From positions 372,001 through 436,000 of the forward strand of contig JAYKKM010000350.1 of assembly GCA_035772405.1 (NCBI GenBank): 64,000 nt of DNA, in the 5' to 3' direction. Positions 21,681 through 32,280 of the stretch are shown piece by piece. The DNA is from Chrysogorgia sp. JL179-B06 (Eukaryota; Cnidaria; Anthozoa; Scleralcyonacea; Chrysogorgiidae). The notes beneath the pieces were generated by a model, which did not search any database, had not been told where the DNA came from, and saw only the letters and a program-made list of their open reading frames with translations. The number at the start of each line of letters is the position of its first letter. Position 1 is the stretch's first letter. Made by a program: the position numbers and the translations under genes.

Positions 21681-23693
21681 GTGGATCCCACCAAAGTCAG
21701 AGCAATATGTGACATGCCTGTGCCGACTGACAAGGCAGGCGTACAGCAATTACTTGGTATAATTCAGTACTTGAGCAAGTTTCTACCGCATTTGTCTGAC
21801 ATGACGAAGCCGCTAAGAGAGCTGACGCAGCAGGAGATTGAATGGTGTTGGGGCGAAACACAGACCTCTGCGTGGGAGCACTTGAAAGACGCCGTAACAC
21901 GCACACCTGTGCTGTGCTACTACAACCTAAAAGAGGAAGTTACGCTCCAGTGCGATGCATCGCAGGCTGGACTTGGTGCGGCCTTGCTACAAAATGGTCA
22001 GCCGGTAGCCTATGCCTCTAGAGCCCTCACCCCCGCGGAGACTCGATATGCTCAAATCGAGAAAGAACTCCTGGCCATCGTCTTTGCCTGTGAAAAATTC
22101 AACGCCTACATCTATGGCAGGGATGTGGTCACAGTGGAGACAGATCACAAACCTCTGGAAACCATCGTTCAAAAGCCACTGCACGCAGCACCTCCAGAGA
22201 ATGCTGCTCCGTCTCCAGAACTACAACCTGCGTAGTACAAGAAGGGGAAGGACATGTTCTTGGCAGATACGTTGAGTAGAGCATTCCTACCAGAGCAGAG
22301 TTCATCAGAGTTTGTCCACGAGCTTGAGGATATCAACCATCAAACCTGGCTTCCGGTCAGTGAGGCACGCTGGCAACAGTTAAAGCACGCTTCAGAAGAT
22401 GATCCCGTTTTCCAGCATCTGCGCTCAGTGATAAAAGAGGGCTGGCCAACAAACAGATCCGATCTTCGACAGTGCCTGTATCCGTACTTTGATATTCGTG
22501 ACGAACTTACTGTTCAGGAAGAGCTGATCTTCAAAGGTCAACAGCTGGTGGTGCCGGCCGCACTCCGTAAGGAACTGATATCGGTCACACATGGATCGCA
22601 CATTGGCATAGAAGCGTGTATACGGCGTGCACGTGATAGCCTGTACTGGCCGAGAATGACAACCGAGCTGAAAGAGTACATCAGCAAGTGTGATGTCTTT
22701 TTGGCTCACCGCAATAGTCCAGGCAAGGAGCCGCTCCAACAACACCAGTTCGTTGCCAGACCGTGGTCGAAGGTAGGTGCAGACCTATGCAACCTGGACG
22801 GACGCACGCTCCTCATGATTTGTGATTACTTCAGTAATTACATTGAGGTCGCGCGCCTAACTACAACAACTACGCGAAGCGTGGCCAAAGAGCTCAAAGC
22901 AGTTTTCGCTAGATATGGCATTCCTGACTCGCTGGTCACAGACAATGGTCCGCAGTTCTCGTCAGCCGAATTTGCCGTTTTTGCACGCACATGGGGGTTC
23001 GATCACACAACATCTCCAGCTGACGCACAGTCCAATGGGAAAGCAGAAAACGCAGTAAAGACTGTTAAGAAGCTGTTCAAGAAATGTAAAGAGTCAGGTC
23101 AGTCAGAATACTTGGCACTTCTGGACTGGCGCAATACGCCTATGGAGGGAGTGGGTACCAGTCCAGCACAACGCCTGATGGGCCGACGGTGTAAGACACT
23201 CCTGCAGATGGCAGGCACTCTTCTCCAACCCCGATACAGCACAGAAACTGATACCCGGGCGTTAGCGGGTGTGAAGCAACGCCAGCAGCATTACTACAAT
23301 CAGAGTGCGAAACCACTACCACCCATTGCTCTCGGCGAGACGGTGCGTTTGAAGCTACCTGGACAAGACCGGTGGAGCTCAGGGACATGCACTGAGAAAC
23401 TCGGTAACAGAAGCTATGCCGTGAAAGCAGGAGGAACAGAATACCGTCGGAACCGGAGGCATTTGCTTAAAACAAAGGAGCGGGCTACTGGGGAACCAGC
23501 AGAGATGGCGGCCGAGTCATCATCGTCACTGGTAGAAGATAGCCACGAGGAGATACCAGCAGTTTCAGATCTGGCAATTGGGCTTGGAGCTGAGTTACCC
23601 TTGATGGATAAACCCAGTCCAGATCTGCGAAAATCGGGACGGACACACAAAGCACCAGAGTGGCACAAGGACTATGAAGTGTCCCACAAATAA
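21681..23693 (+). pseudogene. Gypsy pol: end of RT, RNase H and integrase
   Basis: The first frame has the RT connection (QQLLGIIQYLSKFLPHLSD) and RNase H (QCDASQAGLGAALLQNG, ALTPAETRYAQIEKELLAIV, VETDHKPLETI). Two nearby indels between about 22180 and 22235 and a TAG at 22233 break it. The second, 479-residue frame (22254-23693) has the H2C2-type zinc region (HIGIEACIRRARDSLYWPRM), integrase catalytic residues (GADLCNLDGRTLLMICDYFS, VTDNGPQFSSAEF, NGKAENAVK) and an SH3-like end. Those are the enzymes that degrade template RNA and join element DNA to the host. The gene lacks its upstream part, so it cannot act alone. Confidence 0.9.
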
Positions 23694-23802
23694 TCAAAGA
23701 AGCTAATTACAAACTTCCACAGACTAGTGATTTTAGATTTATTACCTTATGTTATTGTTTCTTATGTCATTTATTTTGTTCTGTTATCTATGAGGGGAAA
23801 GA

Positions 23803-24003
23803 TGTGACGAGATGCCACATGTGATGGCACGGACATGTTGCATCACCCCATTAATAAGTAATCTTGTATATAACACGTAATGGGATATGACATGTCATTA
23901 TCACCAGACCGAACTGAATATGAAACCGAATGAGAGATTGTGGGTATATGTATGGAGTAACCAAATAAACAAGTATCTCATTGATCACTAGCAAATTCTT
24001 ACA
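23803..24003 (+). repeat. Right LTR of the Gypsy element
   Basis: It begins TGTGACGAG directly after the purine tract and ends TTCTTACA before the GTACT duplication. Confidence 0.9.
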
Positions 24004-24008
24004 GTACT

Positions 24009-24465
24009 GAAGGGGATGATCAGCATCGCTTGATGTATACTTGTCATCCCTTGTGAACAGTTTCAAAATTCGAATTGCAAATTTTTGAAACTGCAAACTC
24101 CACTGCCTTCCAGATGACCTTTGCAAACGAAAGACGTTCTCGTTGTAGAATATTCCATGTAATATTTTATACACTCGAAGCCAATGTTTTATATTTCCCG
24201 TGCACACAAAATTCACGTGGTTGATGCGTCTTGATGCTATCTGTGCTCTCAGTTGATATTCTTTCTCTTCAAACTCTTGCCAGTTGTCTTCGTTAATAGC
24301 AGTCACATACTTTTCAAAGTCATAGTCAACATTTAGGTCTAACTTTCTTCCAACGTAATAGATCTTTCCACCGGCAATCGCAGTTTTAAAAGCATCCTTC
24401 AATCTTCTTAACATTGACATTAAATTATGATCTTTTCGAGAAGAATCTATATTCAAGTCGACCAC
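24009..24465 (-). pseudogene. R2-type LINE ORF, part upstream of reverse transcriptase
   Basis: The minus-strand frame starting at 24465 (MVDLNIDSSRKD) reads through KDAFKTAIAGGKIYYVGRKL and LQRSSGRQWSLQFQKFAIRI to SSDADHPLQY, at which point the Gypsy target duplication begins. The frame continues at 21332 as IKGQLEYIRNT. It is the segment before the RT palm in the same LINE. I do not see the N-terminal zinc fingers typical of R2; the 5' end is probably truncated near 24475. Confidence 0.65.
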
Positions 24466-24475
24466 AATTGTTGGC

Positions 24476-25127
24476 CGCCATAAGAAAACTCAAGAACATG
24501 CAGTGGTCCAATATCCTCAGTCAAAACGTGTCTGATAACATCTCATATATGATGTCTATACATTAACAAATAATCGCTAACCCCAAAACAACAAAGATCC
24601 TAACCCTCCATGTTTTATCAGTCCATGTTTTACCAGTCCAGTCCAGTCCATGTTTTATCAGTCAATGTTTTACAACATGCCGCCGTTTATATCCAGTTTC
24701 TTACATATATTTTAACAGTCGTAGAGTTTGCGCAGTTTTCTATCGTTTAAATGATCCCAGTGTGTTGAGACAGGCCGAAGTAGAGTCTATTTCATAGAGA
24801 TTCGATTAACGTTCGGAAAATAGCGAAGATCGCCGAACCGCACGCATTCCGATTTCGTTAGGAAGCGTTCGGAACGATTTTCGTTAGGTTAATTCTGAGC
24901 AGTACTGTATGTTAAATTTCTAAATATTAATGCTAATATATTTCGTGTAGATTTTATAATAACTTTGTAATACTAGATTTTAGAATTTTAACTTTTTTTA
25001 TTATCTTCTAATAACATTTTATATTATAATTCATAATAGTAAGTATTTTAATTTATTGAGTCAGGGCCCCCAGGGAGAACAGCATTTAGCTGATGTAGTC
25101 ACCCTGCAAAAATAAAGCTTCTATCTA
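24476..25127. other. Non-coding spacer with a short tandem motif
   Basis: TCAGTCCATGTTTTA-type units occur several times between 24618 and 24672. No gene is seen. The stretch 24980-25050 is very AT-rich. Confidence 0.45.
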
Positions 25128-25402
25128 TAAAATGGTGCCTTTTCTTTTGAAAATAGTAACATGTTTTTCCAAAATGGTGATCATTTTTTGCGATATTGTG
25201 GCTTCAATTTTTAAAAAGGTAGCAAGTATTTTTCAAAGGTTGTTAGATTTTGAAAATGGAGACTTTTATGCAGAGATCTGGTAACGACTTTAGTAGGTAC
25301 CCGGGTTCCGTAACCAACCAACATAGCCGCCAATCCGTCTACAGCATGCATTTGGTGATTATATACAGAATAAAAACAAATAGCCCAATATCTTTCTACA
25401 GT

Positions 25403-26157
25403 GGTAATCGGTAAAAATGGCACTGGAAAAAATGGCACCGGGAAAAATGGCACCGGGAAAAATGGCACCGGAAAAAATGGCACCGAAATAATGACTTATG
25501 CGGAAAAAATGGCACCGCTAAAAATTATAAAATAAAGAAACGAAAAAAACAAAAAAAAGGTTGACATTCCCAAGGCAAATGTTTCTCGCAACAAAATCTC
25601 ACTGCGATAAAAATGGCACCTCTAATGGTTGATATTTGAATGGGTATTGTTGAAGAGCATTAACGGAAAGCGCGCTGACAATAGTCGACATTTGAATGAG
25701 TCATTGCTTATTGTTAAAGTAATTGCATTTTTCAAAAATAGATACTGATGTGAGTTGTTTGATGTGAGATGTGTCTATAAATATAGTGCAACTTTAGCAT
25801 GTCATTTGTCTGTATTCATCGGTATTCGTAACACGTGCAGGAATTAGAAGCGAAATGGAATTAATTGCAAGCAACAAGGGAGGAATGAAACTGTGCTTTG
25901 GTGGTTATATGTACACCAAACAGGTTTCCAAACCAAATCACGTTCGTTGGAGATGTGTTAAGAGAACTCTAGTATTGCTAGAATTAAATTTAGAGTAACT
26001 AGTAAACTAAAATATTGAAATTCGTAAAAAAAATTGTTGTTGTTTTCGTTTCTTTATTTTACAATTTTTTAGCGGTGCCATTTTTTCCGCATAAGTCATT
26101 GTGCCGGTGCCATTTTTTCCGGTGCCATTTTTTCCAGTGCCATTATTTCCGCCATTC
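25403..26157. mobile_element. Mutator-like (MULE) non-autonomous element with 9-bp target duplication
   Basis: TTCTACAGT occurs at 25394-25402 and 26158-26166 directly flanking a 755-bp element. The inverted arms are about 150 bp long and made largely of a tandem 15-base unit, GGAAAAAATGGCACC; they share the inner block ATGACTTATGCGGAAAAAATG. A 9-bp duplication and long inverted ends are typical of MULEs, and the interior retains a FLYWCH-like fragment (25855-25998), a domain known from animal MULE transposases. It lies inside the foldback element. Confidence 0.8.
25855..25998 (+). pseudogene. FLYWCH zinc-finger fragment of a MULE transposase
   Basis: A 47-residue frame starting MELIASNKGGMKLCFGGYMY and continuing TKQVSKPNHVRWRCVKR matches the first half of FLYWCH fingers (S.KG....GGY.Y........RWRC). 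The second half, with the remaining zinc ligands and the whole catalytic region, is absent. FLYWCH fingers bind DNA and head many MULE transposases. The fragment supports the view that the surrounding element arose by internal deletion of an autonomous MULE. Confidence 0.6.
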
Positions 26158-27128
26158 TTCTACAGTAGCTCGTTTGTTATCTGAACTGGCAACCTACTGT
26201 TGAAGCAATTCGCCTCTAAAAATCCGTTCAGTTCCACCTGCAACCGAAAACGCGAGTGTGTCCACACTTCGATTTCTCTCTCTGAGAATTCTAGCACTTC
26301 AACAAACGTTGGGCGTGTAGCTTCTGGTTCGTCGCCTGTCAAAATATTAGTACTCTCTTAACAGGTAAAACTATATAGACTGTAAACAGCCTACATCTTC
26401 AAGACCATTGTCAACGTCGGGCGAATCGTTGTCGACTAGAAGAGAAAGCGTTTTCAATTCTTGCAACTGTTAATCTCCTCAGTGCTTCAACATTATTCAT
26501 GATTGGTGGACATGTTGGTTGGTTATCAACCCCGGGTTCCGGGTACCTACTAAAGATGTTACCAGACCTCTTCATAAAAAGTCTCCATTTTCAAAATCTA
26601 ATGCTGTATTTTCAAAACAAATTCCAAAATACTTATCACCATTTTGGAAAAACATGTTACCATTTTCAAAATAAAAGGCACATTTTAACAATTAACAGGT
26701 CATTTTATTAAAATAAATCACAATTTTAGAAAACAATGGTACCATTTTTGAAATATAAGCCACCATTTAATAAAATAAACTGTCTGAATTTTGGCGGTAA
26801 CGGCACCTCATAACTCAGCACCACGACGCAAACAATATTAGCTACAGGGTCGGTGAAATACGAAATTCCTTCAAAGCCAGATTGGATTATGTGATACTTG
26901 GGTGAGGTGCTAATTTCCTCCTGTTATTAATCCCTGTAAGAGGATACACCGGCGTTGGTAGTAGCATGTATATAAATATAGCTTAAATCTTAATTGTTTA
27001 ATAAAGTAGAGTGTCGTTGTGTGTTGTGAACAAGCAGTTGTACGCCTGAGTCATTCGACAAAGAAATTTTACCAAGGAAATTCCAACAAGTGCTCTGTAT
27101 GAATGCAAAACTATATACAATAGATTTG

Positions 27129-28136
27129 ATGGATGATCACCAAGCGAAACGACAAAAGTTTCAGATACCACTAACATCGTTTTTTGCCAAGAAACCAGCA
27201 GACCCAAGTAAGTGTTGTTATATTTGATAATTTCTCATTTTATGGCGTCTTAATACTGCTTCTGTAGACAGTCCGAGTCTCCTAGCATGTGTTTTGATGC
27301 ATCACAATAGCTAATTTCATAAGCTGCGACCTTTCAAACTCTTTTATAATTACGTGATAAAAATTGAAGCCATGTTTCGCATGATTGAAGCGACTTTTCT
27401 ATTGTAAAAATTGAATAGATTCGACTAGTTTGTCATTAGTCCTACCCGAGTGAGTTAGATAGGTCATAAGACAAAAGAAAACAGCTGCCACTACATGCAA
27501 CAAAATTCGCCAGTGAAAAACCGGCAACTTAATTAAGCCTTGAGTTAATTATACATTTGAAAACTGGCAAATGGACAGCTACAAATTAAAACTACCAAGT
27601 CCATGGTATACATTTTGGAAGTTGCTGATCGAAAACAATTATCTACTATAAAACATTTTGTAATCTATTTTCACTTGTGAATCAGTATGAGGAAACACAT
27701 GAAGATATTTTCCAAGAACATAACAACAGTCAAATCAGTCTGATTTGAAAAAAAACCATCATTCGAGTCGGGTACTAGCACTGCAAAAAATAATAAGCGA
27801 GCAACGTCGTTTGTTCCAAGCTGGAAAACCAATCGACCATGCCTTGTGCATGTGGAAGGTCAGGGGATCTACTGCACATTCTGTCAAAAAGCTGACAAGC
27901 ATCCATTTGATCATGGCACATGGAACAAAATTGCTGCCACATGCCTAATGCTCAAAAGCATAAAAAGTCACGAAAGTTGTGTTGCACACAAGGATGCTGT
28001 TCGTCAGTTAACCCTTGTTGCACAATGTGAGATGATCCCAGGAATTGTACAACCAGAAGTCTGTCTAAGTTCAATGGCCAAAACATTCGCTTGTTTATAT
28101 TTTCTCTGCAAACAACAAATGTTGAGCCCTTACTGA
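27129..28136 (+). pseudogene. hAT-like protein, first two exons
   Basis: Exon 1 (27129-27207, MDDHQAKRQKFQIPLTSFFA) ends in a GTAAGT donor. Exon 2 begins near 27730 after a possible CAG acceptor and reads SFVPSWKTNRP, CLVHVEGQGIYCTFCQKADK, WNKIAATC and SHESCVAHKDAV, a TTF/BED-type zinc-binding region found at the start of hAT-like proteins, then stops at 28134. An A8 run near 27747 may hide an indel, since the phases of the two exons do not join cleanly. No catalytic region follows, so it is truncated. Confidence 0.6.
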
Positions 28137-28264
28137 AGGTGGTGCTCTATCGATGTCTGACTCTCAATTGAAAATTGTATTGCAAAAACTAATCAATCCG
28201 ACCTCATAAAATTTTTGTCGATTACTGATAATGGAACTTCAAGTGGGAAGGCTCATTTAACGCC

Positions 28265-28825
28265 TTGCAGAAATTTTTGAGTGTAATACTTCAAGGAAAA
28301 GGTAAATGGACATCACCCGGAGGATCTTCGAAAGTACTTCAAAGTGACGAGATAACTATTCGATGGTACTCGAGCAATAACAGCTTAACCATGAATGGCT
28401 CTAATGCTCAGAACTTCAAGTCGAAAATGATATCGCTAGCAAAATCCAATACTGACTGCAACGCGAATTCCGACAACGAAGAAGAACAAGCTTCTACATG
28501 GCAAAGTTTTCCTTGTGGCAACGAAATTACATCCGAACCTGCTATAACGAAGGTCAGTGCTGATACCTCGGTTAACATATCCACTGATAAGTTTGATGAT
28601 CTTACAGAGCAATTAAAGCAAGTGGAAACGAAAATGGACAACAAAATCAACGATCTAGCTGAAGAAATTATTAAACTGAATTGGGTGGATGCACTCAAAG
28701 CTTCGTTGTCTAGAGAATACATCGAGAATACATCCTTTGTAATGTCTGACCTTAATACCAAGGTTAAAGATCTTGAGGACGAAAAAAAAGAGCTTAATCA
28801 CCACATTAAAAATTCTACAAAATAA
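28265..28825 (+). CDS. Coiled-coil protein resembling an ORF1 of cnidarian repeats
   Basis: A continuous 186-residue frame reads GKWTSPGGSSKVLQSDEITI, RWYSSNNSLTMNG, an acidic middle, then a heptad-like coiled coil (DLTEQLKQVETKMDNKINDL) and a second helical part (DLNTKVKDLEDEKKELNHH). I recall the KW(T/S)SPGGSSK motif from cnidarian repeat-encoded proteins, possibly nucleic-acid-binding first ORFs of retroelements; this is not certain. It stops 9 bases before the large palindrome at 28834, which may have truncated or capped it. Confidence 0.45.
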   Translation: MQKFLSVILQGKGKWTSPGGSSKVLQSDEITIRWYSSNNSLTMNGSNAQNFKSKMISLAKSNTDCNANSDNEEEQASTWQSFPCGNEITSEPAITKVSADTSVNISTDKFDDLTEQLKQVETKMDNKINDLAEEIIKLNWVDALKASLSREYIENTSFVMSDLNTKVKDLEDEKKELNHHIKNSTK

Positions 28826-28833
28826 CGATGACT

Positions 28834-29177
28834 AGATCGTGACTGATTATTCATCAACTTCGTTGTCACTCAAAACAATATACTGGTTAGTATTTGTAGA
28901 AAGAAATCCCTCGTTAACAGGAGAAGTGCAATATGGTTTGGAATAAACAGATTTATTCTTTTTATTCTGCGCGGTTTTCCATGGAATGGAAATATGGTCT
29001 GCCACATATGACCCGATTCCATGGAAAACCGCGCAGAATAAAAATAATAAATCTGTTTATTCCAAACCATATTGCACTTCTCCTGTTAACGAGGGATTTC
29101 TTTCTACAAATACTAACCAGTATATTGTTTTGAGTGACAACGAAGTTGATGAAAACTCGAATAATCAGTCACGATCT
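28834..29177. repeat. Near-perfect 340-bp palindrome
   Basis: The left arm (28834-28987) and right arm (29016-29177) are inverse copies with a 28-bp spacer. Differences are an 8-base block (AAACTCGA) present only in the right arm and a few single changes near TTATTCTTTTTATTC. Both strands therefore encode the same peptide start (MVWNKQIY). The right arm runs on smoothly into SDNEVDENSNNQ-like coding sequence, suggesting that it is the original and the left arm the inverted copy. Confidence 0.9.
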
Positions 29178-29199
29178 AATGAGCCCTCACCAAACGGAC

Positions 29200-29380
29200 A
29201 GATATGCTGCAGATATATGCAACAGCACTGCATAACATATGTAACATATCTGCAGAAAACATCTGTTACATATCTGTAACATATAGGAATTTGGCCCCCT
29301 AAACATATCTGTCACAGATATGTGACAGATATCTGTAACATCTCTGCAACAGATATATCTGTCACAGATATTGTTTAAAA
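29200..29380. repeat. Degenerate short repeats of a CAGATATGT type
   Basis: Units such as ACAGATATGTGACAGATATC and AACATATCTGTAACATAT occur in both orientations, making many small hairpins. It is non-coding simple sequence directly next to the palindrome. Confidence 0.7.
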
Positions 29381-29399
29381 GCTGGTAATACAAATCTGT

Positions 29400-30800
29400 C
29401 ATGTTTAATACACATCATAAAAAATTAATAGCTAGTAACCCAAACCAAAATCCATTTATGTATACCAATGTATTTATTGACGAATCACAACTACATTCTC
29501 GATTTAAAGATGAAATAGTAAATATATAATAGACAACTGATAGGCCAGTTCACACCAATTTGTTTGATCAGATTCTTCTCCTGATGCATATGATCTACCG
29601 ACAAGAATAACTGACTAACTTTTGTATGTTCATATACAAAGCAAAACAGATACATCAGGAGAATTAAACTTAACTAATTGGACCATGTGAACAGGCCTTT
29701 CAATATAGGCACTTACAAATATTTAATTAATTCACATTAAAATAAACTGAAATTCTTAATGTTTTTAAAAATATCACATGTAACACATATTGTCATTGGT
29801 GTTACTTAAGGTTTCCCAATAAATTTACAACAAAATATACAAAAATGACGACTAAAATCAGAATAACGAACTATCTTTTTTAATTGTAACAATGTCAAGC
29901 AAAGACACGGGTATTTAAGAAAAAGGCTTTATTTACATACATGACATTCAATTTTTACAGTTGATTCCATATTACCTTACTTACAGTTAGTATATTGTTA
30001 AGTTAATCAAGAACATGTAAAGAAACTATTTATTCAGAAACTAGCAATGATAGCCAATTAAATAAATTATAAACTCTACATCAAAGCACAATGATGTATC
30101 AATAAAGTAAATAGAAGTAATTTCTGTGAAGTTGATCGTCCAGGTTGTTGTAAGACTATTGTTTACAACAGTAATAGTATACTTTTTAATTAGAACTGAC
30201 AATCAACTTTGTTAGTTCCTAAGCTTCTAACAATGGATTACGAGACGACCTGTCAAAACCATGTCATCTTTTGTTATAAGCATGAGAACTGAGAACACTG
30301 ATTGGTCAGTTTTAATTGAAATATATATAGACTTTTGTGATCATACTGTAAATAATAATGGTAAACCTATTTTCTCTACAAATTAAATTTAAACACTACA
30401 TGCACAGTTTGTTATTTAGAGTACATCTTACTTCTATGTTTTGCCATAAATGTTATTATTTCTGGATCATCCATTCGTCTTGTAGACAGCTTTTGATTAC
30501 TATTTGAAGAATGGTTTCAACAATGTTTGCCATCTGTTCAATATTGGATCTATCTTAAAAAAATTGAAATTCAAAAATTATTCTCCAGCAATATAGTTAA
30601 TACCACACTTTTTCCAAGTCACCGACACAGATATTTAAGATTAATTTTAGACCAATGTTATTAATATCCAGTATTATAACAACTAAAATATTATATTACA
30701 GAACATGTATATAAATTCTGAAATATTTATATAATACATGCAACTACCTCTATACACAGCATTACATTCTCCCAATGATAATACATATACAACCATATAT
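29400..30800. other. AT-rich region without recognisable genes
   Basis: I see only short frames and AT-rich sequence here, with no repeat family or RNA gene. Confidence 0.5.
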
Positions 30801-30878
30801 GTACAGTACATAAATTCTGAATCATGGTTAGTGATCAAAGTACAGTACATAAATTCTGAATCACGGTTAGTGATCAAA
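30801..30878. repeat. Two 39-bp tandem units
   Basis: GTACAGTACATAAATTCTGA begins each unit, which ends GTGATCAAA; the two differ at one position (CATGG versus CACGG). Confidence 0.85.
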
Positions 30879-30924
30879 CATGTATAATATACAATTGGTA
30901 ATATTTGGCATTTCACTCGATCAA

Positions 30925-31107
30925 ACTACATGTTGAAAGGATTTATGGTGAAGGAAAATTTCGAGTGTTGGAATACATACATTTTAAGACCAAACCGGGA
31001 CCAGTTGCGAAAAATGCAACTTCAAGGCCTTCCGGCTGGAATTGAATCCGCGATGCTAATGCAGTGCTCTGACCACTGAGCTACGTAAGCCGTTGCCGAG
31101 AGCCTAG
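30925..31107 (-). mobile_element. tRNA-derived SINE, copy 2
   Basis: From AACTACATGTTGAAAGGATT to GAGCCTAGT it matches copies 1 and 3. The tRNA-like head (minus strand, 31023-31090) keeps both internal promoter boxes (TAGCTCAGTGGTCAGAGCA and GATTCAATTCC) but has lost several bases around the 3' side of the anticodon stem. About 90 percent similarity to copy 1 by eye. Confidence 0.8.
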
Positions 31108-31396
31108 TATATTGGATTTGGTTTATGCATGATAACAAGAATTATCCAGACCTGTTTCAGCCTTCAACTTTGGCAGATAACATTGACCTTGGTATGGTGA
31201 ATTCTTGATATCAAGGCAGGCGCGACGTCATTTCCATAGAATACTGTGAATTATTGGATGGGGTGTACAAAATTAAAATTATTGGAAGCTGATGACATCA
31301 CTAGGAAAAGCACGCGAAAATTACAATATAAAAAATGGCTTGTAGTAGATTACTACCAGACTGTCACTTTGTATATTTTTAGTAAGACTATTTTGA

Positions 31397-31503
31397 ACAA
31401 TTATTGGATTCGGCTTACGTATGACATCAAGAATTATCCAGACTTGACCTCAGTCTGGACTCTGGATAATTCTTTATCATGCTCAGCTTCATCCAATAAT
31501 TGT
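31397..31503. mobile_element. Hairpin MITE with ACAATTATTGG ends
   Basis: ACAATTATTGGATTCGGCTT is the left end and the inverse CCAATAATTGT the right; the arms share GAATTATCCAGA and fold into a near-complete hairpin of 107 bp. Related partial copies lie at 31105-31160, 31235-31275 and 31593-31640 (the last with ACAATTATTGGACAAGGTTG), so a cluster of one family has accumulated. A 92-residue frame through it (31246-31524) is not a real gene. Confidence 0.7.
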
Positions 31504-31640
31504 ATAGTATTCGATGGACATTGAGAATTCACTGGAGTATGTTGACCAATAAGAAATGAGAATGAACTTTGAATGTACAGGTATTATAATAAACAATTAT
31601 TGGACAAGGTTGAGCATGATATCAAGAATTCACCTTTGGA

Positions 31641-32280
31641 AGCCATGCAAAGACATTTACATCAGGCAAGACATCAAGCATTGTCTGTTGGTTTTTCAGC
31701 CAATCACAATCGAGATTGTATGAATATTGTATAATAATTCTGATTGTTAGTGAGATGCTCTAACCATGCATTGAGCTACTGAGACTAGGATGGAGAGGGT
31801 TTCATCATTGATTTTGGACTGCCACTTCAAAAACAGCTTTTGGGTGGATGTTTATTATGTATTCAGTCAATTGGTGAAACAACATGAATACTAGTAGTAT
31901 TATAATACTCGATCAATAATGCTTGTGAGTGTACACACTTTGACAAACTTAAACATTAACAGGTACCGGGTGTACCATGTACATCCACTGAACACTCAGT
32001 TTTTGTTGGTCAGGAGAAACATTTTTAAAATTATTTAAAAATCAATATCATACAGATTATTGACGGTATGCATATGCTCTTTAACAAGCATAATAATAAA
32101 TATTAGTAGATCAGATAAACTTAAACTTTGAGTCAAACTTACCAAAATCTCTTAGTTTTGTTTAAGCAGGAATGACAAAATTGCAACTTCATCTATAATA
32201 TTTTGAAAAGCAAGAAACAACCTAATTAAAATACAGATAACAGTTACCGTAATAATAAATTAAAGACTATAACCAAAGTA
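31641..32280. other. Spacer without recognisable genes
   Basis: Nothing I can support beyond the MITE cluster on its left. Confidence 0.45.

Larger units (their letters stand above)
21338..24003 (+). mobile_element. Ty3/Gypsy LTR retrotransposon, internally deleted, inserted in the R2-type LINE
   Basis: Two LTRs (21338-21538 and 23803-24003, each 201 bp, start TGTGACGAG; the right one ends in ACA) match at nearly every position. They flank a polypurine tract (GAGGGGAAAGA, 23792-23802) and a partial pol. Gag, protease and most of reverse transcriptase are missing: only about 140 bases separate the left LTR from the end of RT. The left LTR ends in GTC where the right has ACA, and no clear primer-binding site follows, so a deletion may start at that edge. 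The LINE frame is restored if the element and one GTACT are removed. Confidence 0.92.
25130..26682. mobile_element. Foldback DNA element with about 200-bp inverted arms
   Basis: The left arm (25130-25340) and right arm (26495-26682) are inverse copies. Shared landmarks are AAAATGGTG/GCCTTTTCTTTTGAAAAT at the outside, CCAAAATGGTGATCA, GAAAATGGAGACTTTTATG, TAGGTACCCGGGTTCCG and GTTGGTTGG, ending near the GATTGGNGG motif. No target duplication was fixed, and AT-rich repeats continue beyond the right arm to about 26790. No transposase is recognisable; a 60-residue minus-strand frame at 26160-26342 is unmatched. It contains a younger MULE insertion. Confidence 0.75.

Noticed and set aside
25211..25483. 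A phenylalanine-proline repeat protein (FFPVP units) on minus
   Set aside because: It is the shadow of the MULE arm tandem repeats.
28870..29133. Two homologous genes on opposite strands (both MVWNKQIY)
   Set aside because: They are the two arms of one palindrome, not separate genes.
29200..29380. CRISPR-like array of short repeats
   Set aside because: Units are degenerate, in both orientations and without spacers of regular length; the genome is eukaryotic.
31246..31524. A 92-residue gene
   Set aside because: The frame runs through the ACAATTATTGG hairpin repeats and has no protein features.
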